From positions 1-29,222 of the forward strand of contig DIHE01000007.1 in assembly GCA_002420005.1 (NCBI GenBank): 29,222 bases of DNA. The letters are read 5' to 3'. The stretch is from Holophagales bacterium UBA5704 (GTDB taxonomy: Bacteria > Acidobacteriota > Thermoanaerobaculia > Multivoradales > UBA5704). The notes beneath the pieces are model-generated. The model ran no database searches, was not told where the DNA came from, and saw nothing but the letters and a program-made list of their open reading frames with translations. Positions 17,635 through 25,872 of the stretch are shown piece after piece. How positions within the stretch are numbered: position 1 is the stretch's first letter; every line of letters starts with the position of its first letter. The position numbers and the translations under genes were made by a program.

Positions 17635-18367
17635 GAAGCGCTCCCCGCCGAACGCGTTGACCCGCTGGCGCGCTCCGCGGCTCGCCGCCGATCACCCGGA
17701 CGGCCTGGACTGCACCTATGAGGAGATGCGGCGCGACCCGGAAGCCTTGGCGGCCGTCGAAGACTCCTTGCTCGCGGAGCAGGGTGGCCTGTGCGCCTAC
17801 ACCGGCCAGCGGATCGGCATCGAGGCACCCGACGGTGCGTCCGGGCACCGCGCGGTCGACTTCCACCTCGAGCACCTGATCCCCCAAGCCCACGGCGCCC
17901 CTGGCCAGGACACGGACTATGCCAATCTCGTCGCCTGCTGGCCGCGGCGAAACTGCGGCTTCGAGCCGGCCTATGGTGCCCGCAAGAAGGGCGCCTGGCC
18001 CTCCGCCGCGGAGCAGGGCTTGTTCGTGTCTCCCCTGCGAGACGACTGCTCCTCCCGCTTCGCGTTCAACCGGCGCGGCGAGATCCAGCCGGCCCGCGCG
18101 GGCGATCCGGCCGCCGAAGAAACCATCCGGCGCCTCGGCCTGCGCGACGCGACCTTGACCGCCCTGCGTCGCGAGGCCATCCGGGGCGCCCTCCACCCGA
18201 GATCCCGGCCGATTCGGCTCGCTCAGGCAGAGCGGCTCCTGAGTCACCTGCGGCAGGCCGCGGAAACCGTGGACGGCGGAGGCGCCGCCCGTCTCGCTCC
18301 CTACTGCTTCGCCATCGAGCAGGCCCTGGAAAAGGAAATCAAGAAGCTCGCGGCCTTCGGCCGTTAG
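17621..18367 (+). CDS. ptuB: Septu-like HNH endonuclease PtuB (TIGR02646-like)
   Basis: A 248-residue protein that begins MRTIKKRSPPNAL, as is usual for the TIGR02646/PtuB family. HNH and metal-site residues visible are LCAYTG (Cys58), FHLEHLIPQ (His82, Glu84, His85), DYANLVACW (Asn102, Cys106) and Cys112 before GARKKG. The position often occupied by a second cysteine in a CxYC motif is Thr61. It starts with GTG inside the end of ptuA (14-nt overlap), so the two are co-translated. In characterised Septu systems PtuB is the nuclease effector held by PtuA. The C-terminal half (about 165-248) is helical and I see no further domain. Confidence 0.85.
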   Translation: MRTIKKRSPPNALTRWRAPRLAADHPDGLDCTYEEMRRDPEALAAVEDSLLAEQGGLCAYTGQRIGIEAPDGASGHRAVDFHLEHLIPQAHGAPGQDTDYANLVACWPRRNCGFEPAYGARKKGAWPSAAEQGLFVSPLRDDCSSRFAFNRRGEIQPARAGDPAAEETIRRLGLRDATLTALRREAIRGALHPRSRPIRLAQAERLLSHLRQAAETVDGGGAARLAPYCFAIEQALEKEIKKLAAFGR

Positions 18368-18373
18368 ACAGAC

Positions 18374-18412
18374 TCTCTTCCCGCATCAACCTGGAAAGTG
18401 TGAACCCATGGA
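18374..18412 (+). repeat. Right direct repeat flanking the Septu-like cassette
   Basis: This partner of 16222-16260 starts 6 nt after the ptuB stop and ends in the first codons of the acyl-CoA synthetase (ATGGA). Read in the lipid kinase frame it gives LFPHQPGK against LFPPSSRK at the true kinase end, so it looks like a diverged remnant of that 3' end. Confidence 0.7.
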
Positions 18413-20498
18413 ACGACCGCTCGACCCGATCTTCTCTCCCCGCTCGATCGCCGTCATCGGGGCCTCGCGCCGCCGGGACTCGATCGGCTTTGCTTTGCTG
18501 CACAACTTGATCGCCGACCAGTTCAGCGGCGCGATCTATCCGGTGAACCCGCATGCCTCTTCCGTTCACTCGCTCAAGTGCTACCCGAGCGTCGCGGCGA
18601 TCCCCGATCCGATCGATCTCGCGGTGATCCTGGTGCCGCGCGACAAAGTGCCCGCGGCGCTCGACGACTGCCTGGCCCATGGCGTGCGCGGTCTCGTCGT
18701 CATCACCGCCGGCTTCTCCGAGACCGGCCCCGAGGGGGCTGCCCGGGAGAAGGAGCTGCGCGAGCGCGTGCGTGCGGCGGGGGTGCGGATGATCGGCCCC
18801 AACTGCATGGGGGTGATCAACACCGACACCGCGGTGAGCCTGAACGCCACCTTCGCCCCCACCCCGGCCCGCCGCGGCTCGATCGGCTTCGTCAGCCAGT
18901 CCGGCGCGCTCGGCGTCGCCATCTTGAACGTCGCCCAGGATCTGGGGATCGGCCTCACCCAGTTCGTCTCCATGGGCAACAAGGCGGACGTCTCGGGCAA
19001 CGACCTGCTCGTGCACTGGGAGGACGATCCGGAGACGCGGGTGATCGCCATGTATCTGGAGTCGTTCGGCAACCCGCGCCGGTTCACCGAGATCGCCAAG
19101 CGGGTGAGCCGCAAGAAGCCGATCCTGGTGGTGAAATCCGGCCGCACCGCCGAAGGCGCCCGCGCCGCCTCCAGCCACACCGGCGCCATCGCCGGCACCG
19201 ACGTCACCGTCTCCGCCTTCCTCGACCAGTGCGGCGTGCTGCGCGCCAATACGATCGAGGAGCTGTTCGACGTCGCCCGCGCGCTCGACCGCTGCCCGCT
19301 CCCCCAGGGGTTCCGGGTGGGCATCGTCACCAATGCCGGCGGCCCGGCGATCATGGCGACCGACGCCTGCGTCAACCTCGGGCTCCAGATCTCCGAGCTG
19401 TCCGACGCCACCCGCGCCGGCCTGCGCGCCTTCCTGCCCCCCGAGGCGAGCGTCGCCAATCCGGTCGACATGATCGCCTCCGCCACCGCGGAGTCCTACC
19501 GCCGCACCCTCGCCGCCGTGCTCGACGATCCCTCCGTGGACATGGCCCTGGTGATCAACGTCACCCCGCTCTTGTCGAACCCGATCGACATCCTCGAAGC
19601 CGTGGGCGCGGTCGCCCGCGAGCGCACCAAGCCGGTGCTCGCCGTGATGATGGCGACCGACGAGTTCTACGAAGCGATCAAGGAGACCACCCACCTGCCC
19701 CCGGTCTACCGCTTCCCCGAATCCGCCGCGCGCGCCCTCTTCCTCCTCGCCCGCTACGCCGCCTGGGTGCGCCGCCCCGCCGAGACCGCCGTCCCCGCCT
19801 TCGCGGTCGAGGACGCCGCGGTCGCCCGGCTCCTCGACACCGTCGCCGACGGCTATCTCGACCCCGCCGACGCCTTCCGCGTCCTCGACCTCTACGGCAT
19901 CCCGCTCGCGCGTTGGCGGCAGGTGCCCACCCGCGAGGAGGCCCTCGCCGCGGCCGGGGAGATCGGCTATCCCGTCGTGCTGAAGGCCGTCGCGCCGGAC
20001 CTGGTGCACAAGAGCGAAGCCGGCGCGGTGCAGGTGGACCTGCGCAACGCGGCCGAGCTGGCTCAGGCCCTCGACCGCATGACCGCCTCCGTCGCCGCCG
20101 CCGGGCACGCCGTGGACGGCTGGCTCGTCCAGGAGATGGCGCGCGGCGGCCACGAGGTGATCTTCGGCATCACCACCGATCCCCGCTTCGGGCCGCTCCT
20201 CATGTTCGGCCTCGGCGGCAAGTACGTCGAGGTCTTCCAGGACGTCCGCTTCGGCGTCCCGCCCCTCGAACGCGGCGAAGCGCTCGACATGATCCGCGCC
20301 ATCCGCGGCTTCAAGCTCCTCGAAGGCGTCCGCGGCGAGCCCGGAGCGGACCTGGACCTCCTCGCCGACGTCCTCCTGCGCCTCGCCCAGCTCGCTCAAC
20401 GCCACCCGCGCATCCAGGAGCTCGACATCAACCCCTTCCTCGCCGCCGCCGACCACGCGCGGGCGCTGGATGTGCGGATCCGGGTGGGGGCGCGGTAG
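18408..20498 (+). CDS. ADP-forming acetate/acyl-CoA synthetase, fused alpha-beta subunits
   Basis: A 696-residue protein that interconverts acyl-CoA + ADP + Pi with acid + CoA + ATP. Domains in order: a CoA-binding Rossmann domain (about 10-130, SIAVIGASRRRDSIGFALL), a succinyl-CoA-ligase-like region (about 150-460, GFVSQSGALG) with the phospho-histidine in SSHTGAIAG (His257), and a C-terminal ATP-grasp domain (about 470-690, GYPVVLKAVAPDLVHKSEAGAV, IQELDINPF). There is no GNAT domain as in Pat-type homologues, so it is probably metabolic rather than a protein acetyltransferase. The start ATG is preceded by GGAAAG. It was probably next to the lipid kinase before the Septu-like cassette arrived. 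Confidence 0.9.
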   Translation: MERPLDPIFSPRSIAVIGASRRRDSIGFALLHNLIADQFSGAIYPVNPHASSVHSLKCYPSVAAIPDPIDLAVILVPRDKVPAALDDCLAHGVRGLVVITAGFSETGPEGAAREKELRERVRAAGVRMIGPNCMGVINTDTAVSLNATFAPTPARRGSIGFVSQSGALGVAILNVAQDLGIGLTQFVSMGNKADVSGNDLLVHWEDDPETRVIAMYLESFGNPRRFTEIAKRVSRKKPILVVKSGRTAEGARAASSHTGAIAGTDVTVSAFLDQCGVLRANTIEELFDVARALDRCPLPQGFRVGIVTNAGGPAIMATDACVNLGLQISELSDATRAGLRAFLPPEASVANPVDMIASATAESYRRTLAAVLDDPSVDMALVINVTPLLSNPIDILEAVGAVARERTKPVLAVMMATDEFYEAIKETTHLPPVYRFPESAARALFLLARYAAWVRRPAETAVPAFAVEDAAVARLLDTVADGYLDPADAFRVLDLYGIPLARWRQVPTREEALAAAGEIGYPVVLKAVAPDLVHKSEAGAVQVDLRNAAELAQALDRMTASVAAAGHAVDGWLVQEMARGGHEVIFGITTDPRFGPLLMFGLGGKYVEVFQDVRFGVPPLERGEALDMIRAIRGFKLLEGVRGEPGADLDLLADVLLRLAQLAQRHPRIQELDINPFLAAADHARALDVRIRVGAR

Positions 20499-20502
20499 GG
20501 GA

Positions 20503-20532
20503 GAGGCCAAGGACGCCAAAGTCCTCGGCCTC
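20503..20532 (+). repeat. 12-bp imperfect hairpin after the acyl-CoA synthetase gene
   Basis: GAGGCCAAGGAC (20503-20514) pairs with GTCCTCGGCCTC (20521-20532) with one mismatch around GCCAAA. It begins 4 nt after the stop codon and may stabilise or terminate the transcript, although no T-tract follows. It shares the 10-mer GGCCAAGGAC with the loop of the 13296-13378 inverted repeat. Confidence 0.55.
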
Positions 20533-20554
20533 CCGGCCCGGGACCAGCCCCTGC

Positions 20555-20560
20555 TAGACT
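20555..20560 (+). promoter_or_regulatory. TAGACT -10 element of a probable leaderless hutI transcript
   Basis: TAGACT is followed by 7 nt and then the hutI ATG, the same geometry as at ruvB. No ribosome binding site is present in the spacer (TCCCCGC). Confidence 0.5.
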
Positions 20561-20567
20561 TCCCCGC

Positions 20568-21821
20568 ATGCTCCTCATCCACAACCTCTCCGAGGTCGCC
20601 ACCCCTGAAGGATCGACGGCGCGGCGCGGGGCCGAGCAGGGGCGCGTGCGGCGCCTGCGCGGCGCCGAGGTCGTGTGCGACGACGCCGGCCGCATCGCCT
20701 TCGTCGGCCCTCCTGAAGACCGCCTGCGCCGGCTCGGTGCGCTGCCGGAGGCCGAGCGGCTCGACGGCCGCGGCGGCACCCTGATCCCCGGGTTCGTCGA
20801 TCCGCACACCCATCTCCCCTGGGCGGGGACGCGCGAGGAGGAATTCGTGGCCCGGCTCGCCGGCACCACCTACCAGGAGATCGCCGCGGCCGGCGGCGGC
20901 ATCCTGTCCACCGTGCGCTCCACCCGCCAGGCCGGCGAGGAGGAGCTCGCCACCCTCGCCCGCCGGCGGATGGACCGCATGCTCGAATGGGGCACCACCA
21001 CCGCCGAAGCGAAGAGCGGCTATGGCCTCTCCCTCGAAGACGAGCTGAAACAGCTCCGCGCCATCCGCCACGCCTCCGAAAACCACCCCGTGGACCTGGT
21101 GCCGACCCTCCTCGCCGCGCATGAGGTGCCGGTCGAGTACCGCAAGGAACGCGAGCGCTACATCGACCTCATCTGTGAGGAGATCGTGCCCGCGGCGGCC
21201 GAGCAGCGGCTCGCCCGGTTCTGCGACGTCTTCTGCGAGCACGGGGTGTTCAGCGCCGCGGAGTCGCGGCGGGTGCTGGAGGCCGGGGTGCGCCACGGCC
21301 TCTCCCCGCGCCTTCATGCCGACGAGTTCGCCGACTCCGGAGGCGCCGAGCTGGCCGCCTCGTTGGGCGCTTTCTCGGCCGATCACCTGATGGCGGTCTC
21401 CGAGGCCGGCATCGAAGCGCTGGCCGGCTCCGGAGTGATCGCCATCCTCCTCCCCGGGACCAGTTTCTTTCTGATGAAAAAGCAGCTCGCCCCGGCCCGC
21501 CGGCTGGTCGCAGCGGGGGTGCCGATCGCCCTCGCCACGGACTGCAACCCCGGCTCCTCCCACACCGAGTCGATGCCGATGGTCGTCCTCCTGGCCGTGC
21601 TCCAGCTCGGCCTGTCGATCGAGGAGAGCCTGACGGCGGCGACGCTCAACGCCGCCTGCTCGCTGGGCCTGGGCGGCGAAGCCGGCTCGATCGAGACCGG
21701 CAAGCGCGCCGATCTGGTGCTGCTCGATGCGCCCAACGTCCTCCACCTCGTCTACCACTACGGGATCAACCCGGTGGCCGCCGTGGTCAAGGGCGGGCGG
21801 GTGGTGCGCCGGGCGGCCTGA
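20568..21821 (+). CDS. hutI: Imidazolonepropionase
   Basis: A 417-residue amidohydrolase-superfamily enzyme that opens 4-imidazolone-5-propanoate to N-formimino-L-glutamate in histidine degradation. Metal and substrate motifs are FVDPHTHLPWAGTREEEF (His80, His82), TTTAEAKSGYGLS, LLAAHEVP, LHADEF (His250) and ATDCNPGSSHTESM (Asp325). Length and motif order are those of HutI rather than generic amidohydrolases. No hutH, hutU or hutG is in the window, so the rest of the pathway would have to lie elsewhere. Confidence 0.95.
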   Translation: MLLIHNLSEVATPEGSTARRGAEQGRVRRLRGAEVVCDDAGRIAFVGPPEDRLRRLGALPEAERLDGRGGTLIPGFVDPHTHLPWAGTREEEFVARLAGTTYQEIAAAGGGILSTVRSTRQAGEEELATLARRRMDRMLEWGTTTAEAKSGYGLSLEDELKQLRAIRHASENHPVDLVPTLLAAHEVPVEYRKERERYIDLICEEIVPAAAEQRLARFCDVFCEHGVFSAAESRRVLEAGVRHGLSPRLHADEFADSGGAELAASLGAFSADHLMAVSEAGIEALAGSGVIAILLPGTSFFLMKKQLAPARRLVAAGVPIALATDCNPGSSHTESMPMVVLLAVLQLGLSIEESLTAATLNAACSLGLGGEAGSIETGKRADLVLLDAPNVLHLVYHYGINPVAAVVKGGRVVRRAA

Positions 21822-21827
21822 GAGGCG

Positions 21828-21833
21828 TACAAT
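21828..21833 (+). promoter_or_regulatory. TACAAT -10 element upstream of the secreted FKBP gene
   Basis: TACAAT lies 6 nt after the hutI stop and 8 nt before the ATG at 21842, again without a Shine-Dalgarno sequence, indicating a leaderless or nearly leaderless transcript. Confidence 0.55.
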
Positions 21834-21841
21834 CCTCGGCT

Positions 21842-22264
21842 ATGCGCCGCCCCCTGCCGGCCCGCGGCTTCGTCTGGGCACTGCTGACGGCAGTGGCGGC
21901 CGGAGCCGCGGCGGAGCCGCCGCACGAGGTGGTCCTGCCGTCCGGTGTGCGCTACGTCGACCTCCAGCCGGGAACGGGCGAGGAAGCCCGGCCCGGCAAG
22001 ATCCTGGCCGTCCGCTACGTCGGCCGGCTCGAAGGTGGCAAGACGTTCGACGCGACCCCGGAAGGCGCCGAGCCGCTCACCCTGCGCCTCGGCGCCGGCG
22101 ACGTGATCAAAGGCCTCGACCAGGGATTGGCCGGGATGCGGGTCGGCGGCAAGCGCCGTCTGACCATTCCCCCCGAGCTCGGTTTCGGAAAAGAGGGGGC
22201 CGGCGAGTGCATTCCACCCAACGCCACCCTCGTCTACGAGGTCGAGCTGGTCGCCCTCCGCTGA
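21842..22264 (+). CDS. Secreted FKBP-type peptidyl-prolyl cis-trans isomerase
   Basis: A 140-residue protein. A basic N-terminus and hydrophobic stretch ending in an Ala-rich segment (about 1-25) form a signal peptide, so it acts in the periplasm. One FKBP domain follows: SGVRYVDLQPGTG, AVRYVGRLEGGKTFDAT, VIKGLDQGLAGMRVGGKRRLTIPPELGFG and IPPNATLVYEVELV. The Asp and Phe of the F-D motif are kept. It is followed by a second FKBP gene of similar sequence without a signal peptide, a probable tandem duplication with different cellular destinations. Confidence 0.92.
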   Translation: MRRPLPARGFVWALLTAVAAGAAAEPPHEVVLPSGVRYVDLQPGTGEEARPGKILAVRYVGRLEGGKTFDATPEGAEPLTLRLGAGDVIKGLDQGLAGMRVGGKRRLTIPPELGFGKEGAGECIPPNATLVYEVELVALR

Positions 22265-22326
22265 GCCGCGCCACCGATTCCCGGAGCCCCGCTTTCACCC
22301 GAGTCCCATCCGCTCAGGAGATCTCC

Positions 22327-22680
22327 ATGTCCGTAGAGAATGAAATCACCACCCCGTCCGGCCTGAAATACGTCGACCTCCAGGAGGGCGAGGGCGCCGT
22401 CGCCACGCCGGGGCAGACCGTCTCCGTCCACTACACCGGCTGGCTGGAGAACGGCACGAAGTTCGATTCGAGCCACGACCGCCGCTCACCCTTCAGCTTT
22501 CACCTCGGGGGCGGCCAGGTCATCCGCGGCTGGGACGAGGGCGTCGCCGGCATGAAGATCGGCGGCAAACGCAAGCTCACCATTCCCGCCGCCCTGGGCT
22601 ACGGTGCGCGCGGGGCCGGCGGCGTGATCCCTCCGAACGCCACGCTGATCTTCGAGGTGGAGCTGCTGGGGGCGCGCTAG
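22327..22680 (+). CDS. Cytoplasmic FKBP-type peptidyl-prolyl cis-trans isomerase
   Basis: A 117-residue single-domain FKBP without a signal peptide. Conserved active-site features are VSVHYTGWLENGTKFDSS (Tyr, Phe, Asp), VIRGWDEGVAGMKIGGKRKLTIPAALGYG (Trp of the pocket floor) and IPPNATLIFEVELLG. It keeps more of the canonical pocket than the secreted copy, which has Leu at the Trp position. AGGAG lies 6 nt before the ATG. It lies 62 nt after the secreted copy and 1 nt before ftsE, so it is probably co-transcribed with ftsEX. Confidence 0.95.
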   Translation: MSVENEITTPSGLKYVDLQEGEGAVATPGQTVSVHYTGWLENGTKFDSSHDRRSPFSFHLGGGQVIRGWDEGVAGMKIGGKRKLTIPAALGYGARGAGGVIPPNATLIFEVELLGAR

Positions 22681-22681
22681 C

Positions 22682-23436
<755 letters not shown>

Positions 23437-23440
<4 letters not shown>

Positions 23441-24360
23441 GCTTTCTTCAGGCGCTCCGCGCCTTCTTCCGCGAAGCGGCGATCAATCTGGCCCGCGGCT
23501 GGAAGGTCAGTCTGGTGGCGGTGTTGACCATCACCCTGAGCCTCTTCGTCGGGGGCGCCTTCCTCCTCGTGAGCGGCAACCTGCTGGCCTCGGTGGAGCG
23601 GTGGCGGGGCGAGATGCGGGTGGTCGTCTACCTGCAACCCGGAATGGCGGAGGACCGGGTGGAGGCGCTCGCCGGTGAGCTGCGGCGGGGACCCGGCATC
23701 GCAGGGGTCGAGACCGTTTCGGCGGTGGCGGCGCGGGAACGCTTCCAGGAGGCCTTTCCCAGCCTGTCCGATCTGGTCGAGGGGATGGGAGATGAGCCGC
23801 TGCCCCCCTCGCTGGAGGTCACGCCGGCCGATCCGGCGCACCGCCCGCCCGAGCTGCGCGCGTTCCTCGACTCCTGGCGGCGGCGGCCCGAGGTGTCGAT
23901 GGTGGATGACGACCGCGAGTGGCTCGGCCAGCTCGAGAACGTGGTCGCGCTGCTGCGGGCGGTGGGGCTGGCGCTGGGCGTCGGGCTCCTGGTGGCGGCG
24001 ATTTTCACCATCGGCAGCGTGATCCGGCTGACCGCCTATCTGCACAGCGACGAGATCTCCATCCTCCGCCTGGTGGGAGCCACCGAGTTCTACATCCGCG
24101 GACCGTTCTATGCCGAAGGCTTCCTGCAGGGGCTGCTCGGCGGCTTCCTGGCGACCGGCTTTCTCTGGGCGGGCTCGGCGCTGCTGCACGCCCAGAACCC
24201 CGATGCTCTTCTGACCCGGCTTCTCGCCGCCCGCTTCTTGACGCCGGCGGAAGCGGCGGCCCTGGTGGGGCTGGGGGCGGGAGCCGGGCTGGTCGGCGCG
24301 ATCGCCTCGCTGCGACGGGAACGGCTGACCGTGGCGGAGAACGAGCCGGCGGCAGAATGA
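23437..24360 (+). CDS. ftsX: Cell-division membrane protein FtsX
   Basis: A 307-residue membrane partner of FtsE. TM1 is at about 24-47, followed by a periplasmic loop (about 50-165) with VVVYLQPGMAEDRVEAL. Three C-terminal membrane segments carry the FtsX core pattern (SVIRLTAYLHSDEISILRLVGATEFYIRGPF). The start overlaps the ftsE stop (ATGA), so they are translationally coupled. The periplasmic loop contacts hydrolase activators such as EnvC or RipC-like proteins; no such partner is next to it here. Confidence 0.95.
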
Positions 24361-24366
24361 AACAGG

Positions 24367-24394
24367 AAAGGCCCCGCGTTGAGGCGGGGCCTTT
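24367..24394. terminator. Bidirectional terminator between ftsX and the ompA-like gene
   Basis: AAAGGCCCCGC (24367-24377) pairs perfectly with GCGGGGCCTTT (24384-24394) around GTTGAG, giving an 11-bp stem with A and T ends on both strands. It lies 6 nt after the ftsX stop and 41 nt before the 3' end of the convergent ompA-like gene. A smaller GGGGC/GCCCC hairpin follows at 24406-24419. Confidence 0.85.
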
Positions 24395-24435
24395 CGGGGT
24401 GCAGAGGGGCCGGAGCCCCCCGGATCGGATCGTCC

Positions 24436-25761
24436 TTACTGGACGGTGAGGATGACCACGGCGCGACGATCCTGCGCCACGTCACCGGTGGAGTCGGCAG
24501 AGCCGCGCCCCTCGGTGGTGATGCGGCTGGGATCGATCCCGTGCCGGGTGACGAGATAGCTCTTGACGGCCTCTGCGCGCTGCTCGCTCATCTTCTGGTT
24601 GCCGGAGGCGGAACCGCCGGCATCCGTGTAGCCGATCACCTGGGCGCGCAGCTCAGGATCCTGCTTCAGCTTGAGCGCCGCCTCGTCGAGCTTCGCCTTG
24701 GCGATGTTCGACAGGCGGAAGCTTCCCGGCGAGAACTCCACGGTCACCCGCTCCTCCGGCTTCGGCGCAGGGGCCGGCGGCGGGGGCGGCGGCGGAGGCG
24801 CCGGGGCCACTTCCGGCTCCGGCTCGGGCTCCGGCACGGGGGCGGGCGGCGGAGGAGGAGGCTCCGGAACCGGCTCTTCCTTCTGCCGGAACATGCGCGG
24901 GAAGAGCGTCAGGCCGACGAGGCCGCCGAGCGGACAGTGCTCGTCGATGTCGCTCAGCTGGGTCAGGTCGGTGCGCAGGCCGAAATTGAAGGCCCAGTTG
25001 CGATCGGCGCCGAGCCAGAGACGGCCGCCGGTCGTGAGGTCGATCGCATCCTCGAGGTCGCGGGCGCCTTCCTCGGTGTCATAGAACGAGCCGGCAACCT
25101 CGGTGATCCAGTCGAAGTGGTCGGTGATCGGGGCGGCATAACCGATGCCGGCGCTCAGCTCCGAGCTGAACAGCGCGTCGTTGCCGAGATCGCGGTACCC
25201 CACCGAGGCGACCCAGTTCGAGGCGCTCCAGTTGAGGCCGCCACCGAATCCGGTGTCGTCCGACGCCACGTCGTCGTCGCCGGTCGGAACCTCGGCGAAC
25301 AGGTTGAGCGCCAGGTTCGATCCCGCACCACCCGGCTCGCCGAGCAGACGGAACTTCGTACCCACCCGCGCATTGCCGAGACCGCTCGCGTCAATGTCGG
25401 GACGCCCGGGAAGGTCGTCCTCGTCGAAGTCGAAGTCGTCGTAGGGCAGCGAAACGCTGAGCTCCCAGCGATCGGTCAGGCCGTAGCCCACGCTGGCATT
25501 CAGCCGGTTCCAGTCGAGGCTGAGCTCCTGGTCTCCGCTGCGCCCGAAGACAGGGCCCAGGTCGAACAGCCGATCCCAGTTGTTGTAGTAGAGGCCGAAG
25601 GACCAGCCTCCCCGCGGCAGGGTCTCACCACTCAGCAGCGTGAAGAGACCGGTTTCACCCGTTACGGTCGGAGCGTTGGCCTGCTCGCCGGCCATCGCCC
25701 CACCCGGGACGAGGCACAGCAGCAGAGCCGCCGCGAAAGCCATACATTTGATACTTTTCAT
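24436..25761 (-). CDS. OmpA-family outer-membrane protein (barrel, Pro-rich linker, peptidoglycan-binding domain)
   Basis: A 441-residue protein. A signal peptide (about 1-24, ending GGAMA) leads into a beta-barrel region of about 265 residues with alternating aromatic strands (WSFGLYYNNWDRLFDLG, GYGLTDRWELSVSLPYDDF). A Pro/Glu linker follows (about 300-335, with runs of PEPEPE and eight or more prolines). The C-terminal OmpA domain has VIGYTDAGGSASGNQKMSEQRAEAVKSYL and RITTEGRGSADS; the Asp and Arg that bind diaminopimelate are present. It anchors the outer membrane to the wall and may act as a porin. A strong GGAGGAG lies 6-7 nt before the ATG. Confidence 0.92.
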   Translation of the reverse strand: MKSIKCMAFAAALLLCLVPGGAMAGEQANAPTVTGETGLFTLLSGETLPRGGWSFGLYYNNWDRLFDLGPVFGRSGDQELSLDWNRLNASVGYGLTDRWELSVSLPYDDFDFDEDDLPGRPDIDASGLGNARVGTKFRLLGEPGGAGSNLALNLFAEVPTGDDDVASDDTGFGGGLNWSASNWVASVGYRDLGNDALFSSELSAGIGYAAPITDHFDWITEVAGSFYDTEEGARDLEDAIDLTTGGRLWLGADRNWAFNFGLRTDLTQLSDIDEHCPLGGLVGLTLFPRMFRQKEEPVPEPPPPPPAPVPEPEPEPEVAPAPPPPPPPPAPAPKPEERVTVEFSPGSFRLSNIAKAKLDEAALKLKQDPELRAQVIGYTDAGGSASGNQKMSEQRAEAVKSYLVTRHGIDPSRITTEGRGSADSTGDVAQDRRAVVILTVQ

Positions 25762-25872
25762 TCGTCACTCCTCCCCCGGCATTTGTGCACCGGAAGAAAG
25801 CAGGGGCCGGTCGGCCACTGCAAGTCTTACGACCTATCTGGAACAATAACACCCTTTGGGGCCGTATCGGAG
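25762..25872 (-). other. Leader region of the ompA-like gene
   Basis: This 111-bp gap lies between the upstream barrel gene and the ompA-like gene. It holds the strong ribosome binding site and is AT-richer than its surroundings near 25840-25855 (minus strand GTGTTATTGTT), where a promoter could lie. I found no convincing -35/-10 pair and only short stems, so a separate promoter is possible but unproven. Confidence 0.3.

Noticed and set aside
16285..18367. Retron (PtuAB as retron effector)
   Set aside because: No reverse transcriptase frame or msr/msd-like non-coding region is present; the genes directly outside are a lipid kinase and an acyl-CoA synthetase.
18339..21758. Minus-strand open frame of more than 1100 codons opposite the acyl-CoA synthetase and hutI
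   Set aside because: It mirrors two clear enzymes, shows no domain pattern and is explained by GC-rich codon bias.
24406..24419. Second small hairpin as a separate terminator
   Set aside because: The stem is only 5 bp with no T-tract; the adjacent 11-bp hairpin is sufficient.
24765..24865. Low-complexity GC-rich repeat as a possible CRISPR or tandem repeat
   Set aside because: It encodes the Pro/Glu linker of the OmpA-family protein; the units are irregular and have no spacers.
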